This document shows, one piece after another, positions 17,769 to 26,028 of a stretch of 64,000 nt of DNA. The number at the start of each line of letters is the position of its first letter. Position 1 is the first letter of the stretch. A program made the translations under genes and the position numbers. Source of the DNA: Altererythrobacter sp. BO-6 (lineage in GTDB: Bacteria > Pseudomonadota > Alphaproteobacteria > Sphingomonadales > Sphingomonadaceae); assembly GCF_011047315.1 (NCBI RefSeq), contig NZ_CP049259.1, positions 1,984,001-2,048,000 of the forward strand, written 5' to 3'. The notes under the pieces were generated by a model. That model worked only from the letters and a program-made list of their open reading frames with translations, was not told where the DNA came from and made no database searches.

Positions 17769-18076
17769 TTTTATATTCCCCTTTGCTTACAAACTGCATT
17801 TAGGTTGGTATCGCTTCTATCGCCTCAAAGGTGCCGAAGCAAGCGGGCTTTAAAGCCAAAGTGTTGCATTTAAGCAGCATTCTTGCATCGCAATCGCTCT
17901 GTCGTTGATGCTGCACGTTACAACGTCCGATTATCATGAAGTTGCCGAGGTATAAGGCAAAATTGCCTAGCAGACCATGGCTGCGGAGCACCGGTAGCAC
18001 GGCCGAGATGGTCAATCTTGCCTCGCCATCGCTGCTGCCGTAATTGCCGCAAAACCGCATTAGGATCGCTTCCTCC
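17769..18076. other. Divergent intergenic region, ompA / YqaA-like
   Basis: 308 bases without a gene. The left end carries the ompA ribosome site and AT-rich leader. Small dyads are visible: ACGTT-AC-AACGT near 17915 and AGGCAA-AA-TTGCCT near 17955-17968. Promoter elements for ompA were not resolved with confidence. Confidence 0.5.
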
Positions 18077-18739
18077 ATGATCATGAAACCGCTGCGCGGG
18101 CTCTATAACTGGACGATGGACAAGGCGGCGCATCCGCATGCGCAGGGCTGGCTGGCGTTCTTCTGCTTTGTCGAAGCGAGCTTTTTCCCGATCCCGCCGC
18201 ATCCGCTGCTGGGCCTGATGTGCCTGGCCGAACCGCAAAAGGCGCTGCGCTTCGGCATTATCGCCACGCTGGCGTCGGTCGCGGGCGGGCTGTTCGGCTA
18301 TTTCATCGGTTGGGGCCTGTATGACCTCGTCGGCGCGTGGCTGCTCGGGCTGCTGGGATTGACCGAAAGCTTCCCGCAGGCGGCGTGTTATCTCAAGGAA
18401 TATGACTGGGAGGCGATCGTCATCGCCGGGGCCACGCCGATCCCGTTCAAGCTGCTCACCATCACCGCCGGTTTCATCGGCATGAACCTCGTCACATTTA
18501 CACTGGCAAGCCTTGCCGGGCGGGGCATGATCTTCTTCACGGTGGGCGTGCTGTTCAAGGTATTCGGCGCGCCGATCAAGGCCTTCATCGACAAGTACCT
18601 GGGCCTTGCAACCACGGCCTTCGTGTTGCTGGTTGTGGCCGGGATCGTTGCGATCACCCAATTCGGCGGGGACAGTGAAGACGCCAATGACCCATGCGCA
18701 AATGCGGCGATCGAACAGTCGGTTGCGCTGGCGAGCTAA
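18077..18739 (+). CDS. YqaA/DedA-type VTT domain membrane protein
   Basis: About 220 residues with several membrane helices. FFCFVEASFFPIPPHPLLGLMCLAEP and the later GATPIPFKLLTITAGFIGMNL are the re-entrant features of the VTT (DedA/SNARE-associated) family, which flip lipids or maintain proton motive force. Start could be 18077 or 18083, with GGATCG as a weak ribosome site; the longer frame from 18044 is less likely. It ends convergent with the Crp-type gene. Confidence 0.85.
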   Translation: MIMKPLRGLYNWTMDKAAHPHAQGWLAFFCFVEASFFPIPPHPLLGLMCLAEPQKALRFGIIATLASVAGGLFGYFIGWGLYDLVGAWLLGLLGLTESFPQAACYLKEYDWEAIVIAGATPIPFKLLTITAGFIGMNLVTFTLASLAGRGMIFFTVGVLFKVFGAPIKAFIDKYLGLATTAFVLLVVAGIVAITQFGGDSEDANDPCANAAIEQSVALAS

Positions 18740-18745
18740 GCGCTT

Positions 18746-19429
18746 TCAGCCATCCAGCGCGCGTTCGTCCAGCGCCGCGCGGTCGAGCACGCGGATTGTG
18801 CCATAGCCGCGCGCGATTATCCCGGCGCCTTCCAGCTCGCTGAGCACGCTGTTGACCGTCGCGCGAGTCAGGCCGAGCAGCTCAGCCAGTTCCTGCTGCG
18901 TAATCGCAATGTTCGCGATCATGCTCGCATCGTGGGTAAGCGTGGCAAGGATCGCGGCCACGCGCGGCCGGGCCGAGCCGCGACGGATCCCGGCCATCAC
19001 GTCGAGCACTTCTTGCAGCTGGCTCGACAGCGCCCCCAGCAGCTCGCGCATCACCTGCGGGTTGCCCGCCAGCACGCGGTCGAAAGTGGCTGTGGGAATG
19101 AACCTCACCACGCTGGGCGCGCGGGCAAGGGCATCGACCACGCGGGGCCGCTGGGCGAACATCGCCAGTTCACCCCAGGAATCGCCGGGGCCGAGCAGCG
19201 CGATGCTGCGGAACTCGCCGCTGGAAAGGAACTGTCCTACCGCGACCGAGCCGCGCTCGATCAGGTAGAACCCGCCCGCCTCCTCGCCGCGCTGCTGGAT
19301 GATCGCCCCTTCGGCAAAGGGCCGGGCCGGGGCAGCTGCTACCAGCGCTGCCCGCTGTTCTTCCGGCAGCGTCGAGAAGAGCATCGGCGCCCTAAGCGAC
19401 CGGCTCGAAGAATGTAAAATATCTGACAT
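18746..19429 (-). CDS. Crp/Fnr family transcriptional regulator
   Basis: 227 residues. Cyclic-nucleotide-binding-like barrel at about 18-130 with GELAMFAQRPR, and a C-terminal winged HTH at about 172-210 (ITQQELAELLGLTRATVNSVLSELEGAGII). No cysteine cluster, so it is not an Fnr oxygen sensor. The effector is unknown. It is divergent from the hydroxylase gene with 49 bases between the starts, so it may regulate that gene. Confidence 0.88.
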   Translation of the reverse strand: MSDILHSSSRSLRAPMLFSTLPEEQRAALVAAAPARPFAEGAIIQQRGEEAGGFYLIERGSVAVGQFLSSGEFRSIALLGPGDSWGELAMFAQRPRVVDALARAPSVVRFIPTATFDRVLAGNPQVMRELLGALSSQLQEVLDVMAGIRRGSARPRVAAILATLTHDASMIANIAITQQELAELLGLTRATVNSVLSELEGAGIIARGYGTIRVLDRAALDERALDG

Positions 19430-19478
19430 TTTAATGCGGATTTATCGGCTATTCCATCTCGCGTCAAAGGAGAGGATC

Positions 19479-20327
19479 ATGCCCGGATACACCATCGCCA
19501 TTCTGGCCATCTATTTCGGCTTCGCCTTGCTGGAGCTGTGGCAATCGAACCTCTTCTCCAAGGATGAGCAGACCCGCGATGACGGGATTGTCGAAAGCAT
19601 CAGCATGATCATGCTGCTCGCGGTGACGCAGCCCGCGATCGTTTTCGGATCGGCTGCCCTGATGGGCTGGGCCGCACCCGGGCTCGAAGGCGCGCTGGCC
19701 GGCATCAACGTGTTCGCTGCGATCGCACTGTTCCTCGTGCTGGACGACATGACGCAATATTGGTGGCACCGCGCCAGCCACAGCTTTTCATGGCTCTACA
19801 ACCTCCACCGCGCGCATCACAACGCGCAGTATATGAGCGTGCGGCTCGTCTACCGGAACAACGTGATCTACTATGCGATGATGCCCAGCCTGTGGCTGTC
19901 GGGCGCGCTGCTCTATTTGGGGCTCGGCTGGGTTTATGCTTTTTACCTGGTGGTGAAGATGGCGGTGATCATCGGCGCGCATTCGGACGTTGCCTGGGAC
20001 AAGCCGCTCTACCGGATCAAGTGGCTTTCGCCGCTGATGTGGCTGGTCGAACGCACGATCTCGACGCCCGCCACGCACCACGCCCACCACGGCCGCCATG
20101 CCGACGACCCGGCGGTCCACTACAAGGGCAATTATGGTAATCTGCTGTTCTTCTGGGACGTGCTGTTCGGCACGGCGAAGATCACCCGCACCTTCCCGCA
20201 AAGCTATGGGGTGGAGAACCTTGCACCGGCGACGCTGGGCCAGCAATTGCTGTGGCCGATCTTTCCGGAAAACAAGGTTATGCGCGGTGAACAGGACGAA
20301 GGGAGCATGGCCGCTCAAAGCGCCTGA
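19479..20327 (+). CDS. Sterol desaturase/fatty acid hydroxylase superfamily protein
   Basis: 282 residues with membrane helices and three histidine clusters: HRASH, HRAHH and HHAHHGRH, the di-iron ligands. It is the second family member in the window (the other at 5616) but of a different subgroup. The ATG at 19479 follows AAAGGAGAGG, so the longer frame from 19299 is rejected. Next to it are the divergent Crp regulator and, after usg, the sphingolipid pair. A role in hydroxylating sphingolipid acyl chains is a hypothesis from location only. Confidence 0.88.
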   Translation: MPGYTIAILAIYFGFALLELWQSNLFSKDEQTRDDGIVESISMIMLLAVTQPAIVFGSAALMGWAAPGLEGALAGINVFAAIALFLVLDDMTQYWWHRASHSFSWLYNLHRAHHNAQYMSVRLVYRNNVIYYAMMPSLWLSGALLYLGLGWVYAFYLVVKMAVIIGAHSDVAWDKPLYRIKWLSPLMWLVERTISTPATHHAHHGRHADDPAVHYKGNYGNLLFFWDVLFGTAKITRTFPQSYGVENLAPATLGQQLLWPIFPENKVMRGEQDEGSMAAQSA

Positions 20328-20338
20328 TGCTTCCAGGT

Positions 20339-20366
20339 GCGGCCGGCAGGGAGAGGTGCCGGCCGC
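20339..20366 (+). terminator. Hairpin after the hydroxylase gene
   Basis: GCGGCCGGCA (20339-20348) pairs perfectly with TGCCGGCCGC (20357-20366). It starts 12 bases after the stop codon but no T run follows, so it may be a weak or Rho-assisted terminator or an mRNA-stabilising hairpin. Confidence 0.5.
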
Positions 20367-20405
20367 CCAACACTTTCAAATTGCGGAAAAACCCGCGCGG
20401 GTAAC

Positions 20406-20432
20406 TTGACCGAAATGCGATAGACATAAATT
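20406..20432 (+). promoter_or_regulatory. Candidate promoter for usg
   Basis: TTGACC at 20406-20411, a short 15-base spacer, then TAAATT at 20427-20432, about 45 bases upstream of the usg ATG. A -35-like TTGAC is good but the spacer is short, so confidence is low. Confidence 0.35.
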
Positions 20433-20477
20433 CTGCCATCGAGCTTTCTTCACCTGGGGTCTTTGGGGAGGAGTTTG

Positions 20478-20747
20478 ATGAGCGATCCGGGGTTCATTCG
20501 CCAACTGGACGGTTATGGCCTGACCACCGTCGAGATCCACTATTACATGCCCGACCATGTCAGCCTGCTGCAGCTGTTCGTGATGCAGCAATATGATTTG
20601 GCGCCGAAATTCCCCGAACTGGGCAAGTTCCTGGAATTCTGGCGGCGCGAGATCGATGCAGTGCTGCATTCGGTGCGGGTGGCGCACAAGCAGCTGATCG
20701 GCCCGCAGGAATGGCGCGCGGTCGACGGGGTAATTTCGATCAATTGA
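20478..20747 (+). CDS. Usg family protein
   Basis: 89 residues matching the Usg family (named for a gene near the trp operon in alphaproteobacteria): LDGYGLTTVEIHYYMPDHVSLLQLFVMQQYDLAPKFP then LHSVRVAHKQLIGPQEWRAVDG. The fold and role are unknown. The ATG follows GGGGAGGAG. It ends 22 bases before the convergent spt gene. No trp genes are near. Confidence 0.85.
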   Translation: MSDPGFIRQLDGYGLTTVEIHYYMPDHVSLLQLFVMQQYDLAPKFPELGKFLEFWRREIDAVLHSVRVAHKQLIGPQEWRAVDGVISIN

Positions 20748-20768
20748 AGCGCGGCCAAGCGCAGCTGA

Positions 20769-21986
20769 TCAAATGATCCCCACCGCTTTCCCCGCGCGTT
20801 CGAACATACCGAGGATCGTCTGCACTTGTTCGGACGAATGCTCGGCGCAGAGCGAGCAGCGCAGCAGCGTCATATTGGCAGGCGTTGCCGGCGGGCGCGC
20901 CAGATTAACGTAAAGTCCTTCCTTGAGCAGCGCTTCCCACATCGCCGCGCCCCGCTCCAGATCGGGCATGACCACCGCGATGATCGCGCTTTGCGGCTCG
21001 TCGGTGCCGAGCTCGAACCCGAGCGCGCGCAGCCCCGCATGCAGCGTGCGCGAATTCTCCCACAGGTGCGCCCGCTTGTTGCCATTGTGCATGAGCTTGC
21101 GGATCGAGGCGGCACTTGATGCCATTACTGCAGGCGGCAGCGCCGCGGTGAAGACATAGGGGCGGCAGACCAGCCGCATCACTTCGAACTTGGGGTGGTT
21201 CGAGACGCAAAAACCGCCGACCGTGCCTACGCTTTTGGAGAACGTGCCGATGATGAAATCGACATCGTCGATGCAGCCGGCCGCTTCGCACACGCCGCGG
21301 CCGTGTTCGCCAATGAAGCCCATCGAATGCGCTTCATCGACCAGCACCATGGCGCCGTATTTCTTGGCGACCGCGACCATTTCGGCGAGCGGCGCGATAT
21401 CGCCGAGCATCGAATAGACGCCTTCCAGCACCACCAGCCTGCCGGCGCCTTCAGGAATGCGGCGAAGGCGCTTTTCCATCGCTTCTATGTCATTGTGCTT
21501 GAACGGCACGACTTCGGCATTGCCCATCGCGCAACCATCCCAGATGCTGGCGTGGCTATCGATGTCGAGCACGATGTAATCGCCCTTGCCGGCAATGGTG
21601 CTGATGATGCCGAGGTTCGCCTGGTACCCGGTCGAAAACACCATGGCATGGTCCATGGCGTAGAATTCCTTGAGCGCGTCTTCTACGTCGCGGTGATGGA
21701 AGAACGTGCCGTTGAGCACCCGGCTGCCAGTGGTGCCTGCACCGAATTCATCATAGGCCTGCTTTCCGGCGGCGATCACATCGTCGTCGAAAGTCATGCC
21801 CATGTAATTGTAGGTGCCAAGCAGGATGGTGTCGCGCCCGTTGCAGATCGCCTGCGTCGGGCTCAGCACCTTTTCCATCACCAGGCTGAAGGGATCCTCC
21901 CGCCCGCCTGCGAGCAAGCCTTCGCGCATCGCGATGAGCTCGTCGAACTTCGAGAACAGGTCTCCGCTGGCCATGGCCTGATCCAT
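20769..21986 (-). CDS. spt: Serine palmitoyltransferase
   Basis: PLP enzyme of 405 residues that condenses serine with a fatty acyl thioester to 3-ketosphinganine, the first step of sphingolipid synthesis. Lys251 (TFSKSVGT) is the Schiff base; His145, Asp217, His220 and Arg364 match the S. paucimobilis enzyme's His159, Asp231, His234 and Arg378 at a constant offset of 14. No membrane helix, so it is soluble as in sphingomonads. The ATG overlaps the stop of the acyl carrier protein gene by one base (tgATG), indicating coupled translation and suggesting that the acyl donor is ACP-bound. Confidence 0.93.
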   Translation of the reverse strand: MDQAMASGDLFSKFDELIAMREGLLAGGREDPFSLVMEKVLSPTQAICNGRDTILLGTYNYMGMTFDDDVIAAGKQAYDEFGAGTTGSRVLNGTFFHHRDVEDALKEFYAMDHAMVFSTGYQANLGIISTIAGKGDYIVLDIDSHASIWDGCAMGNAEVVPFKHNDIEAMEKRLRRIPEGAGRLVVLEGVYSMLGDIAPLAEMVAVAKKYGAMVLVDEAHSMGFIGEHGRGVCEAAGCIDDVDFIIGTFSKSVGTVGGFCVSNHPKFEVMRLVCRPYVFTAALPPAVMASSAASIRKLMHNGNKRAHLWENSRTLHAGLRALGFELGTDEPQSAIIAVVMPDLERGAAMWEALLKEGLYVNLARPPATPANMTLLRCSLCAEHSSEQVQTILGMFERAGKAVGII

Positions 21987-22228
21987 CAGTCGGCCTGCAG
22001 CTTGGTCACCGCATCGATCAGCTGCCCGAAATTCTCGATCTCGGCCTGCTGGTTCATGCTGATGATGATGTCGAACGCGTCTTCGATCTCGGCGACGAAA
22101 TCCATCACCGTCAGGCTGTCGAACTCGAGGTCATTGGCGAAGGTCGTCGCATCGGTGATCTCGACGCCCTTCTTGTTGAACGGCTCGATCAGCGAGCGGA
22201 TTGTGGTGTCGACTTCGGCGCGGTCCAT
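21986..22228 (-). CDS. Acyl carrier protein of the sphingolipid locus
   Basis: 80 residues, typical ACP size. Ser38 in the FDSLT motif is the 4'-phosphopantetheine attachment site. It is not the housekeeping AcpP, whose neighbours are fab genes; its gene directly precedes and overlaps spt. It therefore probably delivers the acyl chain to serine palmitoyltransferase, as known for paired ACPs in sphingomonads and Caulobacter. Confidence 0.88.
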   Translation of the reverse strand: MDRAEVDTTIRSLIEPFNKKGVEITDATTFANDLEFDSLTVMDFVAEIEDAFDIIISMNQQAEIENFGQLIDAVTKLQAD

Positions 22229-22353
22229 GCGGGCAAAACCTTCTCGTGTGACTCATGCGCGGCGGCTGCCACGCGGTTGCGGCGGAAAAGCGGTTGTTGG
22301 GCCCGCTTGTCAAGCACCGTCGCTCATAGCGGGGCGAAGCTGAACGCTCCAGT

Positions 22354-22722
22354 TCAATCGGGCAACAGTTCCCTGACAGCATTCATGAAGGGCATGATCG
22401 AGATCGGTTTGGCCAGATAACCGGCCGCACCGGCTTCCCTGATCCGCTCTTCATCGCCCTTGGCGGCATAGGCGGTCACGGCCAGCACGGGTATCGCCTG
22501 CAATTGCAGGTCGCGCTTGGCCTGTTCGATCAGGTCGATGCCGGATACCTCGGGCAGCTGGATATCCATGATGATCAGGTCGGGCGAGAGCTGGCGCGCG
22601 GCGTCGAGCGCGACTCTGCCATCACCCACCGGTTCCACTTCGAAACCGTTGGCCTTCAGCACGTCGCAGAACAATTTCCGGTTTAGGTCGTTATCCTCGA
22701 CAACCAGGATTCTCTTTGCCAC
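22354..22722 (-). CDS. divK: Single-domain response regulator DivK
   Basis: 122-residue receiver with no output domain. From the GTG at 22722 the sequence starts MAKRILVVEDNDLNRKLF, putting the phospho-acceptor at Asp53, as in Caulobacter DivK. The signature PEVSGIDLIEQ and AKPISIMPF are intact. The longer frame from 22800 adds 26 residues that do not resemble a receiver, and AGAGGGCA lies just upstream of the GTG. DivK controls DivJ/PleC/DivL signalling towards CtrA. Confidence 0.9.
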   Translation of the reverse strand: MAKRILVVEDNDLNRKLFCDVLKANGFEVEPVGDGRVALDAARQLSPDLIIMDIQLPEVSGIDLIEQAKRDLQLQAIPVLAVTAYAAKGDEERIREAGAAGYLAKPISIMPFMNAVRELLPD

Positions 22723-22787
22723 TGCCCTCTGGCACTCCCATGTCTTGTACCCCAGATAGTCGAGCGGAAAGGCTGCTGACAATTCGA

Positions 22788-23078
22788 ATGCGAAGTTCAT
22801 CCCCCAATCATGCCCCCGGCCGCGCGGCAGACGAGCCTCAGGTCCTGGCTCTTTCAGCGCTTGGTTGGCTGCTGGAAGATACGGATCGCGCGCAGCGCTT
22901 GCTGTCGTTGACAGGCCTTGACCCCGACAATCTGCGAGCCGGGTTGGGCGATCCGGCGGTGCTTGCCGCCGTGATGGAATTCCTCGCCAACCACGAGCCC
23001 GACCTGCTGCGTTGCGCGGAAGCCTTGGCGGTGGCGCCGGAAGAACTGGTCAGCGCCGCGCGGGAGCTGGCACGATGA
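22788..23078 (+). CDS. DUF3572 family protein
   Basis: About 96 residues, alpha-helical: LALSALGWLLEDTDRAQRLLSLTGLDPDNLRAGLGDPAVLAAVMEFLANHEPDLLRCAEALAVAPEELVSAARELAR. This matches the small DUF3572 family of alphaproteobacteria with no known function. The start at 22788 is a guess among several. Its stop TGA overlaps the next gene's ATG by four bases. It opens a five-gene coupled operon. Confidence 0.75.
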   Translation: MRSSSPNHAPGRAADEPQVLALSALGWLLEDTDRAQRLLSLTGLDPDNLRAGLGDPAVLAAVMEFLANHEPDLLRCAEALAVAPEELVSAARELAR

Positions 23079-23704
23079 GCCGCCCGCTGGTGATCAGCGA
23101 TTGCGATGAAGTGCTGCTGCATATGGTCGCGCATTTCAAGGAATGGCTTGAAGAGAGCGAGGGTGTCCGCTTCGAGCTGAAGGGCAACAATTTTGCCACG
23201 GCGATGCGCTGGGAAAAGACCGGCGAACCGCTGGAGCAGGCGGATATCTGGCGTTTCCTTGGCGGCTTTTTCGACAGCCAGATGCATCGCCAGCTGCCGA
23301 TCGCAGGCGCGGTTGAAGGGATCAACCGGCTGGCCGAAAATGCCGATGTCGTGATCCTGACCAACCTCAATGACGAGCGGCAGGAACGGCGCACACGGCA
23401 ATTGGCCGAACACGGGGTGCATGCGCGGGTCTATACGAACCAGGGGCCCAAAGGCCCGGCGTTGAAAGCCATCCTGGAAGAGTATGCACCAAGCAAGGCG
23501 ATCTTCATCGACGATCTGCCGCAGCACCACCAGTCTGCCGCGGAAACCGTACCGAACGTCAGCCGCCTGCATCTGTGCGGCGAACCGATGATCGCACCGC
23601 ATATCGATTGTGCGCATGAGGCGGGCCACGCCCATGCCCGTATAGACCAATGGGCCGAGGCCTTGCCCTGGCTGCTCGAAGAACTGGAAAGGGAACCGCG
23701 ATGA
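23075..23704 (+). CDS. HAD-like hydrolase family protein
   Basis: 209 residues. The N-terminal motif has Asp9 and Asp11 (VISDCDEVLL), a second HAD motif as VVILTNLND and a third acidic motif as IFIDDLPQHH. HAD enzymes are phosphatases with an aspartyl nucleophile; the first acidic pair here is separated by one residue as expected. Substrate unknown. The ATG overlaps the previous stop (ATGA) and the next gene overlaps its stop by four bases. Confidence 0.82.
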   Translation: MSRPLVISDCDEVLLHMVAHFKEWLEESEGVRFELKGNNFATAMRWEKTGEPLEQADIWRFLGGFFDSQMHRQLPIAGAVEGINRLAENADVVILTNLNDERQERRTRQLAEHGVHARVYTNQGPKGPALKAILEEYAPSKAIFIDDLPQHHQSAAETVPNVSRLHLCGEPMIAPHIDCAHEAGHAHARIDQWAEALPWLLEELEREPR

Positions 23705-24162
23705 GTATCGAAACACGCCTTGAGGAATTGGGGATAACTCTGCCGCAGGCGGCCGCGCCGGTGGCGAGCTATGTCCCGGTCGTGATCCATGGCGACCTTG
23801 CCTTTGTTTCGGGCCAGGTCTCGCTTGTGGACGGCGAGCTGCTGAAAGGGCGGCTGGGCGAAGACGTTTCGCTGGAAGACGGGATCAAGGCGGCGCGGGG
23901 ATGCGGGCTCATGATCCTGGCTCAGCTCAAGGCCGCGCTCGGCTCGCTCGACCGGGTGGAGCGGATTGTGAAGCTTGGCGGTTTCGTCAATTCGACGCCC
24001 GACTTCACCGACCAGCCCGAGGTGGTCAATGGCGCCTCCGACCTGATGCTCGATGTGTTCGGCGATGCCGGCAAGCATGCCCGCGCCGCGGTGGGCGTGC
24101 CTTCGCTACCGCGCGGCGTGGCGGTCGAAGTCGATGCGGTGGTCGCGATCAAGGGTGCGTGA
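23701..24162 (+). CDS. RidA/YjgF family deaminase
   Basis: 153-residue Rid-family protein. YVPVVIHGDLAFVSGQV and VERIVKLGGFVNSTPDFTDQPEVVNGASDLMLDVFG are conserved, and HARAAVGVPSLPRGVAVEVDAV carries the arginine at the position of the catalytic residue of RidA. The family removes reactive enamine/imine intermediates released by PLP enzymes. This is the longer (about 150 aa) subgroup, so its substrate may differ from E. coli RidA. ATGA overlap with the gene before. Confidence 0.9.
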   Translation: MSIETRLEELGITLPQAAAPVASYVPVVIHGDLAFVSGQVSLVDGELLKGRLGEDVSLEDGIKAARGCGLMILAQLKAALGSLDRVERIVKLGGFVNSTPDFTDQPEVVNGASDLMLDVFGDAGKHARAAVGVPSLPRGVAVEVDAVVAIKGA

Positions 24163-24895
24163 CCGGCTTGTTCCGGACTGGCTGACGCAGTGGGAATACG
24201 CCCACCGCGGGCTACATGGCGCCGGTGAGTTTGGGGGCGTGCCGGAAAATTCGCTGGCCGGCGCGCGGCTGGCGATCGAACGCGGTATGGGGATCGAATG
24301 CGATATCCAGCGCAGCCGTGATGAATGGCCGATGGTGTTCCACGATTGGGATCTGTTGCGGCTGACGGGCAACGAAGGCCTGACCGAAGGCCGCACCGCA
24401 GTGGAACTGCGCGAATTGCGTTATCTCGATAGCGAAGAGGCACCGGCTCCGCTGATCGATTTGCTTACATTGGTTGATGGCCGGGTGCCGTTGCTGATCG
24501 AAATCAAGTCGAAGCGCGGCTATGACGTCGAATGCACGTGCCGAATAGTTGCCGACTGTTTGCATGATTACTCCGGCCCTCACGCCGTGATGAGCTTCGA
24601 CCCGCGCGTGGCACGCTGGTTTCGCCACCACTCGCCGCAGACCTGCGCAGGGCTGGTCATGCGCGAAGACGAACATGGCTATACCCAGAAGGCGTGGCAG
24701 CGGCGGCTGGCGCTTTGGATCGCGAAGCCCGATTTCCTCGCCTACCATATTGCCGCGCTGCCTAGCCGCTGGGTGGCGGGCTTGCGCGCCAAGGGGCTGC
24801 CGATCCTGACCTGGACGGTCAATTCGCCCGAAACCCGCGCCCGCGCTTTGCAGAATGCCGATGCACTTATCGCTGAGGGGGCGGGGCTGGCATGA
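24155..24895 (+). CDS. Glycerophosphodiester phosphodiesterase family protein
   Basis: 246 residues from a GTG start at 24155, which overlaps the RidA stop by 8 bases and follows AAGG. The GDPD motif is intact: YAHRGLHG (His17, Arg18), PENSLAGARLAIERGMGIECDIQRSRD with the acidic metal ligands, and VFHDWDLLRLTG. It cleaves glycerophosphodiesters to glycerol-3-phosphate. No signal peptide, so cytosolic. The upstream ORF extension to 24053 lies inside ridA and is not used. Confidence 0.88.
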   Translation: MRDRLVPDWLTQWEYAHRGLHGAGEFGGVPENSLAGARLAIERGMGIECDIQRSRDEWPMVFHDWDLLRLTGNEGLTEGRTAVELRELRYLDSEEAPAPLIDLLTLVDGRVPLLIEIKSKRGYDVECTCRIVADCLHDYSGPHAVMSFDPRVARWFRHHSPQTCAGLVMREDEHGYTQKAWQRRLALWIAKPDFLAYHIAALPSRWVAGLRAKGLPILTWTVNSPETRARALQNADALIAEGAGLA

Positions 24896-26028
24896 GCGAT
24901 CAGGAGCTCACCGTCAGGATCGCGCCCTCGGTCGGCGCGTTCGATGCCGGCGAATGGAATGCGCTGGGCGGGAATCGCAATCCTTTCGTTGCCCATGAAT
25001 TCCTCACCGCGCTGGAGGACTCGGGCAGCGTGGGCGAGGGCACCGGCTGGGACCCAGTGCCGATCGTGATCACAGATGCATCGGGCGCCTTGCTTGCGGC
25101 GATGCCGAGTTATGCCAAGGGGCACAGTCAGGGCGAATATGTGTTTGACCATGCCTGGGCCGATGCCTGGCACCGCGCCGGTGGGCAATATTATCCCAAG
25201 CTGCAGATCGCCGCGCCGTTCACACCCGCCAACGGCCCGCGGCTGTTGCTGCGCGATGAAAGCCTTGCGCCGCACCTGCTCAAGGCGGCAGAGACGGTCT
25301 GCCTGAAAAGCGGGCTTTCCTCCGCCCACGCGACCTTTATCGAACCGCAGCAACTGGAGCTGTTCGAAGATGCCGGTTGGCTGATGCGCAGCGATATCCA
25401 GTTTCACTGGGAGAACCGCGGATACGAGAATTTCGACGATTTTCTCGGAGAGCTGGCCTCGCGCAAACGGCGCACGCTGCGCAAGGAACGCGCCGCGGCG
25501 CAGGCTGGCGTCGAGATCGTGCGCCTGTCAGGCGATGCCATCCGGCCCGAACATTGGGATGCGTTCTGGATTTTCTACCAAGACACCGGTGCGCGAAAAT
25601 GGGGCCGGCCCTATCTGACGCGTGAGGCCTTCACGCTGCTGGGCGAGCGGATGTCAGACCGGATCGTGATGATTCTGGCGCTGGTGGAGGGGCACCCGAT
25701 TGCCGGAGCGCTCAATTTCATCGGCGATGAAGCGCTCTATGGCCGCTACTGGGGGTGCAGCGTCGACAAGCGCTTCCTGCATTTCGAGCTGTGCTATTAT
25801 CAGGCGATCGATTTTGCCATCGAACGCGGATTGAAACGGGTCGAGGCTGGCGCGCAAGGCGGGCATAAGCTCGCTCGCGGATATGAACCGGTCCAGACCT
25901 GGTCAGCCCATTGGATCGCCGATCCGGGCTTTCGCGAGGCTGTGTCCGATTTCCTGGAACGCGAACGTGCGGGCGTCGCGCAGGACCAGAACTATTTGGA
26001 CCGGCGGACGCCTTTCCGGAAAGGGTAA
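24892..26028 (+). CDS. GNAT-fold FemAB-like (DUF482) peptidogalycan synthesis family protein
   Basis: 378 residues with the peptidogalycan-synthesis/FemAB fold: NPFVAHEFLTALEDSGSVGEGTGW, GQYYPKLQIAAPFTPANGPRLL, and the C-terminal half YYQAIDFAIERGLKRVEAGAQGGHKLARGYEP typical of DUF482. These resemble the double-GNAT enzymes that transfer amino acids in cell wall or exopolysaccharide synthesis; the exact acceptor is unknown. ATGA overlap with the GDPD gene. Convergent with a Sel1-like gene that ends one base away. Confidence 0.82.
   Translation: MSDQELTVRIAPSVGAFDAGEWNALGGNRNPFVAHEFLTALEDSGSVGEGTGWDPVPIVITDASGALLAAMPSYAKGHSQGEYVFDHAWADAWHRAGGQYYPKLQIAAPFTPANGPRLLLRDESLAPHLLKAAETVCLKSGLSSAHATFIEPQQLELFEDAGWLMRSDIQFHWENRGYENFDDFLGELASRKRRTLRKERAAAQAGVEIVRLSGDAIRPEHWDAFWIFYQDTGARKWGRPYLTREAFTLLGERMSDRIVMILALVEGHPIAGALNFIGDEALYGRYWGCSVDKRFLHFELCYYQAIDFAIERGLKRVEAGAQGGHKLARGYEPVQTWSAHWIADPGFREAVSDFLERERAGVAQDQNYLDRRTPFRKG

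Noticed and set aside
21195..22343. Plus-strand ORF of 382 codons opposite spt and the ACP gene
   Set aside because: Shadow of two well-supported overlapping genes.
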